Shown piece by piece: positions 58,082 to 64,000 of a stretch of 64,000 nt of DNA (its first letter is position 1; each line of letters opens with the position of its first letter). The stretch comes from Streptomyces sp. NBC_01454 (GTDB lineage Bacteria; Actinomycetota; Actinomycetes; Streptomycetales; Streptomycetaceae). The position numbers were made by a program, and so were the translations under genes. Location: positions 5,208,001 to 5,272,000 of the forward strand of contig NZ_CP109460.1 of assembly GCF_036227565.1 (NCBI RefSeq), read 5' to 3'. The notes beneath the pieces were generated by a model. That model worked only from the letters and a program-made list of their open reading frames with translations, was not told the DNA's origin and did no database searches.

Positions 58082-59047
58082 TCACTGCACCGGTACGTAC
58101 CCGAGCCGTTTGTCGACGAGGTTGTCCAGCGGCTCGCCCGCCGACCACCGGTCGAAGTTGTCCTGGAACTGCTCGGCGAGGGCGTCCCGCCAGCCCAGGG
58201 TGTCGCCGCTCATGTGGGGCGAGACGATCAGGTGCGGCACGTCCCACAGCGGGCTGTCCGGGGTGAGCGGCTCCTGCTCGAAGACGTCCAGCGCGGCCGC
58301 CGCGATCCGCCACTCGCGCAGCGCCGCGACGAGGTCCGGCTCGACGACCATCGGCCCGCGCCCGACGTTGATGAAGCGGGCCCGCTCGGGCATCCGGTCG
58401 AAGGCCGCCCTGTCGAACAGCCCGCGGGTGGCGTCGGTCAGCGGCGCCGCGCAGATCACCCAGTCCGCGTGGGCGAGCAGCCCGTTCAGCGCCTCACTCG
58501 GGTGCACCAGGCCGAAGCGCGGATCGTCCCGGCGCTCCCGGCGGCCGACCAGATCGACCTTGACACCCAGTGCCAGCAGGGTGCTGCCGATGGCCCGGCC
58601 GATCGGCCCGGAGCCCACGACGACGGCCCGGCTCCCGGCCAGCCGCAGCGTCTCGCGGTGCCGCCAGCGCCGCTGTCGCTGCAGCTCCCAGCTTCCGTAG
58701 AAGTCTTTCGCCATGGCGATCACCAGCCCGGCGACATATTCGGCGATCGGCTGCTCGAAGACGCCGCGGGCGTTGGTCACCAGGGTGTCGTCCGCGACCA
58801 GCGCCGGGCACAGCAGCTGATCCACTCCCGCGCTGGCGGTGTGCACCCACCCCGGTTTGGGGCCCTGCTCCGGCCAGGCTCTGCGGATCGCGTCGGAGGT
58901 GAAATCCCAGGCCAACAACACGTCGGCGGAGGGGAGTCGGTCGGCGAGCGACTCCTCGTCGGTGAAGATCACCCGCGCCCGGCCGGTGAGCCGGTCGAGC
59001 TTCGGCGGCGGGTCGGATCCGAGGACGAGGACGGTGCTTTCGGACAT
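58082..59047 (-). CDS. D-isomer-specific 2-hydroxyacid dehydrogenase
   Basis: 321-aa NAD(P)-dependent dehydrogenase. The C-terminal Rossmann part has VVGSGPIGRAIG, RARFINVGRGPMVVE (active Arg nearby), and ALDVFEQEPLTPD (Glu) with SPHMSGDT (His). The N-terminal catalytic domain includes VHTASAGVDQLL and VTNARGVFEQPIAEYV. These belong to the D-2-hydroxyacid dehydrogenase family acting on glyoxylate, hydroxypyruvate or similar acids. The neighbouring racemase-like and amidase genes suggest it handles an alpha-keto/hydroxy acid from the imported compound. It is divergent from the first racemase-like gene. Confidence 0.88.
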   Translation of the reverse strand: MSESTVLVLGSDPPPKLDRLTGRARVIFTDEESLADRLPSADVLLAWDFTSDAIRRAWPEQGPKPGWVHTASAGVDQLLCPALVADDTLVTNARGVFEQPIAEYVAGLVIAMAKDFYGSWELQRQRRWRHRETLRLAGSRAVVVGSGPIGRAIGSTLLALGVKVDLVGRRERRDDPRFGLVHPSEALNGLLAHADWVICAAPLTDATRGLFDRAAFDRMPERARFINVGRGPMVVEPDLVAALREWRIAAAALDVFEQEPLTPDSPLWDVPHLIVSPHMSGDTLGWRDALAEQFQDNFDRWSAGEPLDNLVDKRLGYVPVQ

Positions 59048-59121
59048 AGCCAGAAACCGTTCTGAAACGTGAGCCCCCTATAAGAAAAGGGGGGCGCCGA
59101 CAGATGCCTGAGATGCGAGGA

Positions 59122-59151
59122 TTGACCACGCTAAGAAGTCGTATCTACCGT
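59122..59151 (+). promoter_or_regulatory. Candidate sigma-70 promoter of the racemase-like operon
   Basis: TTGACC (59122-59127) and TACCGT (59146-59151) are separated by 18 bp, upstream of the ATG at 59257. An imperfect inverted repeat TTGAC-ACG / CGTGTCAA spans the same segment and could bind a regulator. The sequence 59104-59256 has low third-position GC, so it is treated as leader, not coding. Confidence 0.45.
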
Positions 59152-59256
59152 GTCAACAACGGCTCTGTCCCGACGTCCCGGCTTGATCCGGCTGCACCTC
59201 CTCCTCGGCCACTGGCCTGGCCATCCCAGCCCTTCGCTTTTGTTCTAGGGGCCTTC

Positions 59257-60162
59257 ATGGACGTCTCTTTTCTGGGTGGCCCACAGCCGCAGCTCGGCGT
59301 GGGTGTTGTCGCTCCCTTCGACTTCGCTCTCGACCGGGAGCTGTGGCGATGGGTGCCCGACGACGTGTCCCTCCACCTCACCCGAACACCTTTCGTGCCG
59401 GTCGAGGTCAGCCTCGACCTGGCCAGGCTGGTCAGCGAGCACGAAACCCTGGACGCCGCGGTCCAGGCGCTGTGCGCGGTGTCACCGCAGGTCATCTCCT
59501 ATGCCTGCACCTCCGGCAGCTTCGTCGGCGGTGTGGCGGGCGAGCGGGCCATGTGCGCCGCCATGGTCCAGGCGGGGGAGGTTCCCTCCCTCACGACCTC
59601 GGGCGCGCTGATCGAAGCGGTGCGCGAGATCGGCGCCCGGCGCATCGCCGTCGTCACGCCGTACACGAAATCGGTCACCGACTCACTGGAGGACTATCTC
59701 GGCGAGGCCGGCATCACGGTCACCGGCCGCGCCTATCTCGGGCTGACCCGGCACATCTGGAAGGTGCCCTACCGGGACGTCGTCGACATGGCCCGCGCGG
59801 CCGTGGTCGGTGCCACCGACGCCCTCTTCATCAGCTGCACGAACCTGCCGACCTACGACGTCATCCCGCAGCTGGAGGCCGAGCTGCGGATGCCCGTGCT
59901 GTCGGCCAACCAGGTCACGATGTGGGCCGCGCTGCGCGCCATCGGCGTCGAGGCGGTGGGCCCCTACCAGGCGCTGCTCGATCCGGTGGCACGGCGCGGT
60001 CCGGCCGCGATGACCGGATCGGAACCGGTGGAAGGAGGACCGCGGGTGACCCCCGAGGCCGCCTTCGCCGGTTCTCCGGTGCCACCTGAGGGGGAGGTGG
60101 CCGACGGCCTCGATCCGCCGCCTTACCCGCCCGAGGACACCGGAGGCCTGCCCCCGGTCTGA
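59257..60162 (+). CDS. Asp/Glu racemase / maleate isomerase-fold protein (first)
   Basis: 301-aa protein of the maleate cis-trans isomerase/Asp-Glu racemase fold. It begins MDVSFLGGPQPQLGVGVVAP, and its two catalytic-type Cys sites are YACTSGSFVGG and FISCTNLPTYDVI. The second half has VLSANQVTMWAALRAIG. The C-terminal 45 residues are Pro/Gly-rich and outside the fold. An upstream ATG at 59104 has a good RBS but the intervening codons look non-coding. A second, related gene follows. It resembles EutA-type proteins of ectoine utilisation. Confidence 0.82.
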   Translation: MDVSFLGGPQPQLGVGVVAPFDFALDRELWRWVPDDVSLHLTRTPFVPVEVSLDLARLVSEHETLDAAVQALCAVSPQVISYACTSGSFVGGVAGERAMCAAMVQAGEVPSLTTSGALIEAVREIGARRIAVVTPYTKSVTDSLEDYLGEAGITVTGRAYLGLTRHIWKVPYRDVVDMARAAVVGATDALFISCTNLPTYDVIPQLEAELRMPVLSANQVTMWAALRAIGVEAVGPYQALLDPVARRGPAAMTGSEPVEGGPRVTPEAAFAGSPVPPEGEVADGLDPPPYPPEDTGGLPPV

Positions 60163-60328
60163 GACCGGTCCGGACCCTCCGGACCGGCCCCCGGAAGCTG
60201 CCGGCGCGGTCCCGCCCGCCGGCAGTGTTCCGTCCCGCACCGCTCACCACCGCTCCACCACCGCTCCACCCGTGAACGCACCCACGAACGCCCCTGCACC
60301 CGCAGCCGTACACGCAAGGGAGACCTGC

Positions 60329-61054
60329 ATGGCATCGGTCGGCTTCCTCTACCCCGGACACTCCGCGGAGGACGACTTCCCCCGGCTCGAATCGCTCCTG
60401 GGCGGCACGGTCCGCCTGCCGCTGGTCCATACCGACATCGGCGAGGACGCCCACCGGGTCGACGCACTGCTGGAGATGGGCTCCGCCGCGCGGTTGGCCG
60501 CCGGCGTCGACGAGCTCAAGGAGCGCGGCGCCGAGGCCGTCGTCTGGGCCTGTACCAGCGCCAGCTTCGTCTTCGGCTGGGAAGGCGCCCATGAACAGGT
60601 CCGGGAGCTGTCCGCCACCGCCGGCCTGCCCGCCTCCAGTACCTCCTTCGCCTTCGCCCATGCCGTCCAGGCCCTCGGGGCCCGGCGGGTCGCGATCGCG
60701 GCCACCTACCCCGACGACGTCGCCGAGCGCTTCCACGCGTTCTTGAAGTCCGCCGGGACGGAGGTGGTCTCGACCCGCGCCAGCGGCATCATCACCGCCG
60801 CCGAGGTCGGCACCTGGGGCCGCGAGGAGGTGCTGGCGCTGGCCCGGGCCGGCGACCATCCCGATGCCGAGGTGGTGCTGCTCCCGGACACCGCGCTGCA
60901 CACCGCCGAGCATCTGCCGGCCCTCGAGGCGGAGCTGCGCAAGCCGGTGCTCACCGCGAACCAGGTCACGGCCTGGGAGGGCCTGCGGCTGCTCGACCGC
61001 ACGCTCTCCTGCCCGGTGCTCGGCACCCTCTTCTCGCGGACGGCGCACGTCTGA
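60329..61054 (+). CDS. Asp/Glu racemase / maleate isomerase-fold protein (second)
   Basis: 241-aa member of the same fold. ATG 60329 has AAGGGAG upstream. Visible features are MASVGFLYPGHSAEDDFPRL, the Cys site VVWACTSASFVFGWEG, a position occupied by VLLPDTALHTAEH where the first protein has SCTN, and VLTANQVTAWEGLRLL. The second Cys position is therefore not conserved, which argues against a plain two-base racemase. It is encoded 166 bp after the first and probably in the same operon; a heteromeric enzyme or two steps are possible. Confidence 0.82.
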   Translation: MASVGFLYPGHSAEDDFPRLESLLGGTVRLPLVHTDIGEDAHRVDALLEMGSAARLAAGVDELKERGAEAVVWACTSASFVFGWEGAHEQVRELSATAGLPASSTSFAFAHAVQALGARRVAIAATYPDDVAERFHAFLKSAGTEVVSTRASGIITAAEVGTWGREEVLALARAGDHPDAEVVLLPDTALHTAEHLPALEAELRKPVLTANQVTAWEGLRLLDRTLSCPVLGTLFSRTAHV

Positions 61055-61176
61055 CCCCGGGCGGCCGGACGCCGCGGCCCGCGAGCCCGTTCCTCGCCGG
61101 GAACTCCCGGGAATAAGTGGAGAACCTCTCCGGTTGTGCTCCCCGCAGACCAGGCGACGCGAGGAGGACCCGTACC

Positions 61177-62316
61177 GTGAGCGGCGAAGAGGACACGACC
61201 CGGGACAGTGGCGAGACGCTCCACGACGGCGGCGAGGGGATACGGGGCACCGCCCTGGGCAGCGCCCCCGTACCGCTGTCGGTGCTCGACCTGGTGACGG
61301 TCGGCGCCGGCCACACCGCGTCCGGCGCGGTACGCACCGCCGTCGAGCTGGCCCGCACGGCCGAACGCCGCGGCTTCCACCGCTACTGGGTCGCCGAGCA
61401 CCACTCCATGCCCGGCGTCGCGTCCTCCTCGCCCGCGGTGCTGCTCGCCCATCTCGCCGCCCACACCGGGCGCATCCGGCTCGGCTCGGGCGGCGTGATG
61501 CTGCCCAACCACGCCCCGCTGGTCATCGCCGAGCAGTTCGGCACCCTGGAGGCGATGGCCCCCGGCCGGATCGACCTGGGGCTGGGCCGCGCGCCGGGCA
61601 CGGACGGCGCCACCGCCGCCGCGCTGCGCCGCACCGACCGGAGCCGAGAGCTCGGGGACGAATTCCCGCAGCAGCTGGCCGAGTTGACCCGCTTCCTCGA
61701 CGACTCCTTCCCCGACGGGCATCCGTACGCCACGATCCACGCGGTCCCCGGCCCGGTCCAGGCCACCTCGCCCGGCGGGGTGCAGTCCGCCCATCGGCCG
61801 CCCCTGTGGCTGCTGGGCTCGTCGGGTTTCAGTGCCCGGCTGGCCGGCTCGCTCGGTCTGCCGTTCGCCTTCGCGCACCACTTCTCCGCCGCCAACACCC
61901 TCCCCGCGCTGGACCTCTACCGCGCCTCCTTCCGCCCCTCCGAGACGCTCGCGGAGCCGTACGCCCTGATCGGGGTCGCGGCGCTGGCCGCCGAGGAGGA
62001 GCAGGAGGCCCGCCGCCAGGTGAGGACCGGCGCGCTGTCCATGCTCCGGCTGCGCACCGGCCGCCCCGGCCTGGTTCCCACCCCGGAGGAGGCCGCGGCG
62101 TACCCCTTCGACGAGGCTGAGCGCCGCTTCGTCGACAGCTGGCTCGGCAACGTCGTCCACGGCACCCCGGACGCGGTCCGCCAGGGCCTGGACGACCTCG
62201 CCAAGGGCACCGGCGCCGACGAGCTGATGATCACGGCCAACGCCCACGGCGGCGCGGCCCGGCTGCGCTCGTACGAGCTGATCGCGGACGCCTACGGGCT
62301 GCCGCACGAGGACTGA
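61177..62316 (+). CDS. LLM-class flavin-dependent oxidoreductase (luciferase-like)
   Basis: 379-aa bacterial-luciferase-like monooxygenase. It contains [20 protein letters not shown], the FMN-binding [20 protein letters not shown], and [20 protein letters not shown] followed by [18 protein letters not shown]. Such enzymes use FMNH2 and O2 on varied substrates. GTG 61177 has AGGAGG nine bases upstream. It follows the racemase-like genes by 120 bp, but the pathway link is uncertain. It converges on the c-di-GMP gene. Confidence 0.88.
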   Translation: MSGEEDTTRDSGETLHDGGEGIRGTALGSAPVPLSVLDLVTVGAGHTASGAVRTAVELARTAERRGFHRYWVAEHHSMPGVASSSPAVLLAHLAAHTGRIRLGSGGVMLPNHAPLVIAEQFGTLEAMAPGRIDLGLGRAPGTDGATAAALRRTDRSRELGDEFPQQLAELTRFLDDSFPDGHPYATIHAVPGPVQATSPGGVQSAHRPPLWLLGSSGFSARLAGSLGLPFAFAHHFSAANTLPALDLYRASFRPSETLAEPYALIGVAALAAEEEQEARRQVRTGALSMLRLRTGRPGLVPTPEEAAAYPFDEAERRFVDSWLGNVVHGTPDAVRQGLDDLAKGTGADELMITANAHGGAARLRSYELIADAYGLPHED

Positions 62317-62340
62317 GGACCCGGCCGCCGCTTCCGTCCG

Positions 62341-62360
62341 CGCCCCCGCGGGCGGGGGCG
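62341..62360. terminator. Terminator hairpin between convergent LLM and GGDEF/EAL genes
   Basis: CGCCCCCG (62341-62348) pairs with CGGGGGCG (62353-62360) around a CGGG loop. It lies 25 bp after the LLM stop. Confidence 0.65.
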
Positions 62361-62361
62361 C

Positions 62362-64000
62362 TCAGATCCCCGGGCGCCCGCCGGCGTCCAGCAGCGCCGC
62401 CACCCGGTCCGGCGCCACCGGACGGGAGTAGAGCCAGCCCTGGCCGGTGTCGCAGCCGATCCGGCGGAGCCGCTCGGCCTGCTCGGCGCTCTCCACGCAC
62501 TCGGCGGTGACCGTGAGGCCGAGCCGGTGCGCCAGCGCCACCAGCGCCTCGACGATCATCTCGTCCGCGGGGTTGGGGTGCTCCTGCGAGCGGAAGCCGC
62601 GGACGAAGGACCCGTCCAGCTTCAGCACCGACACCGGCAGGCGGCTGAGGTAGGCGAGGTTGGAGTAGCCGGTGCCGAAGTCGTCGATGGCGATCCGGAC
62701 GCCCATGTCGCTCAGCGCCTGCAGGGCCTGCAGCGGCCGGCCGGCCGAGCCCATCACCGCCGACTCGGTCAGCTCCAGCTGGAGCAGCTGCGGCGGCAGC
62801 CCCGTCTCGGCGAGGATCCCGGCGACATCGGCGACCAGGTCGGAGTCCCACACCTGACGTACGGCCACATTGACGCTGACGAACAGCGGCCGGCCCGGAT
62901 GCGCCAGCTGCCAGGCACGCGCCTGGTAGCAGGCCCGCTCCAGGACCCAGCGGCCCAGCTCGACGATCGCGCCGTTCTCCTCCGCCAGCGCGATGAACCG
63001 ATTCGGCGACAGCGTCCCGAACTGCGGGTGCCGCCAGCGCACCAGCGCCTCCACGCCCTGCGCCCGCCCGTCCCCCAGCCCGACCAGCGGCTGGTACTCC
63101 AGGGTGAACTCGCCGCGGTCGACGGCCGGCCGCAGGGTGCTGGAGAGCGCCTGCCGGGTCATCCGGTGGGCGTTGCGCTCCGGGTCGAAGAGCGTCCAGC
63201 GGGCCTTGCCGTCCTCCTTCGCCCAGTACAGCGTGGTGTCCGCGGCCTGCATCAGACCGGTCGCGGTGGTGCCGCCGGCGGCCCGCTCCACCACGCCGAT
63301 GCTCGCCGAGACCGACAGCCGCTGCCCGGCCAGATCGAACGGGCGCTGCAGCGCGTCCAGGACACTCTGGGCGAGTTCGGCCAGCTGTTCGGTGCCGGTG
63401 GAGTCTTCCACCAAAAGAGCGAACTCGTCACCGCCGAGTCGTGCCACCAGATGCCCGGCGCGGTCCGGCCCGCGGTCCTCGGCGCTCTCCGCGCAGCGGG
63501 TCAGCCGCTGCGCCACCGCGCTCAGCAGCCGGTCGCCGACGCGGTGCCCGAGGGTGTCGTTGACGGCCTTGAAGCCGTCCAGGTCGAGGTAGCACAGCCC
63601 GATCCGGCCGGTGCCGGACGGTTCGAAGGAGGCGGACTCCAGCGCGGTGGAGAGCCGCTCGAAGAACAGCGCCCGGTTGGGCAGCCGGGTCACCGGGTCG
63701 TGCATCTGCAGATGCCGCAGCCGGGCCAGCAGATCGTGCCGGTCGCTGATGTCCGCCACCGACAGCAGCATCCGCTCCTCACCGCTGAGCGGCTCCGGGG
63801 TGAGCGGCTCGACGGTCACCTCCACCCAGACGGAGTGCCCCTCGGGGTGTTTGAGCCGGCGGGTGCAGCGCAGCCGCTCGCTGCGCCCGCACAGCACCTC
63901 GCGGTAGGCGGTCCACACCCGGGGGTCGGCGCCGAGGTCGGTGTGGTCGGCCGCGGTGGTGGCGACCAGCTCGTCCGGGTCGGCGCCGACCAGTTCGCCG
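62362..64000 (-). CDS. PAS-GGDEF-EAL cyclic-di-GMP turnover protein (N-terminus beyond window)
   Basis: The frame is open from the window's right edge to TGA 62362-62364, about 546 codons. The visible N-terminal part is a PAS/PAC-like sensor (HPEGHSVWVEVTVEPL, MLLSVADISDRHDL). The GGDEF domain has LDLDGFKAVNDTLGHRVGD and RLGGDEFALLVEDS, intact for diguanylate cyclase. The EAL domain has YQPLVGLGDGRAQGVEALVR, FVSVNVAVRQ, LELTESAVMG, IDDFGTGYSNLAYL, LKLDGSFVRG. Both active-site motifs look intact. Domain order fits RmdA/CdgA-type proteins controlling Streptomyces development. The exact homologue is undecided. Confidence 0.92.
   Translation of the reverse strand, partial: GELVGADPDELVATTAADHTDLGADPRVWTAYREVLCGRSERLRCTRRLKHPEGHSVWVEVTVEPLTPEPLSGEERMLLSVADISDRHDLLARLRHLQMHDPVTRLPNRALFFERLSTALESASFEPSGTGRIGLCYLDLDGFKAVNDTLGHRVGDRLLSAVAQRLTRCAESAEDRGPDRAGHLVARLGGDEFALLVEDSTGTEQLAELAQSVLDALQRPFDLAGQRLSVSASIGVVERAAGGTTATGLMQAADTTLYWAKEDGKARWTLFDPERNAHRMTRQALSSTLRPAVDRGEFTLEYQPLVGLGDGRAQGVEALVRWRHPQFGTLSPNRFIALAEENGAIVELGRWVLERACYQARAWQLAHPGRPLFVSVNVAVRQVWDSDLVADVAGILAETGLPPQLLQLELTESAVMGSAGRPLQALQALSDMGVRIAIDDFGTGYSNLAYLSRLPVSVLKLDGSFVRGFRSQEHPNPADEMIVEALVALAHRLGLTVTAECVESAEQAERLRRIGCDTGQGWLYSRPVAPDRVAALLDAGGRPGI

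Noticed and set aside
59104..59256. Extended N-terminus of the first racemase-like protein
   Set aside because: An ATG with a purine-rich stretch is present, but codons up to 59257 lack third-position GC bias and contain a promoter-like TTGACC/TACCGT, so this is taken as leader.

Overview
The window is chromosomal DNA from a high-GC actinomycete, almost certainly a Streptomyces. The reasons are the strong G/C bias at third codon positions, frequent GTG starts and leaderless-looking promoters, an SsgA-like sporulation protein, a cslA-glxA-GH6 polysaccharide locus, a DUF1996/DUF4142 secreted pair, a TTA (bldA-type) codon in a micro-ORF, and many GntR/UTRA regulators. No phage, insertion sequence, rRNA or CRISPR array was seen. 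Genes are cut by both window edges: an SMR exporter on the left and a PAS-GGDEF-EAL protein on the right.

Layout. 0-10 kb: class A penicillin-binding protein, an ABC-2 exporter operon (two permeases and an ATPase) preceded by a 12-bp tandem repeat, a DUF1707 protein, an SGNH esterase, DUF445 and a class E sortase. 10-16 kb: DUF3311 with a sodium/solute symporter, then a redox locus on the minus strand (cytochrome-b-like membrane protein, NuoF-like flavoprotein fused to ferredoxin, repeat lipoprotein), divergent from a PucR-type regulator. 17-24 kb: secreted DUF1996 and DUF4142 proteins, long-chain acyl-CoA synthetase, a YidC paralogue and an FAH-family enzyme. 24.1-24.8 kb: an intergenic pair of large inverted repeats, each carrying a perfect hairpin with the same loop but a different stem. 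24.7-30 kb: MFS exporter/AraC regulator, and a Gfo/Idh plus UPF0303 operon divergent from a ROK regulator. 30-37.4 kb: small regulators, a TTA-containing micro-ORF, then a phosphonate (2-aminoethylphosphonate type) operon. 37.5-42 kb: a GntR regulator translationally coupled to an HTH-less UTRA protein, a frameshifted paralogue of the 29.7 kb gene, a NagD-like phosphatase, and a secreted protein coupled to a sortase-fold protein that lacks the catalytic His and Cys. 42-48 kb: GH6 glycanase, GlxA radical copper oxidase and CslA glycan synthase. 49-51.5 kb: two identical tRNA-Lys genes flanking an SsgA-like gene and an unknown gene. 51.6-61 kb: an IclR-controlled catabolic region (EhuBCDA-type ABC importer, DUF3830, amidase, 2-hydroxyacid dehydrogenase, two Asp/Glu-racemase/maleate-isomerase-fold proteins). 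61-64 kb: LLM flavin oxidoreductase and the c-di-GMP protein.

How the genes work together. CslA, GlxA and GH6 form the tip-glycan apparatus known in streptomycetes. The 30.6-37.4 kb operon would import an aminophosphonate, oxidise it with a flavoenzyme and cleave the C-P bond with a phosphonatase-like HAD enzyme; no PhnW aminotransferase is present. The Ehu-type region appears to import and degrade an amide or amino-acid-like compound, and related palindromes upstream of iclR and between ehuB and the DUF3830 gene suggest one regulator. The least explained parts are the covarying hairpin pair at 24.1-24.8 kb, the redox trio, the HTH-less UTRA partner, the inactive sortase fold and the DUF3830 pathway. 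All calls rest on reading the sequence; no database search was run.
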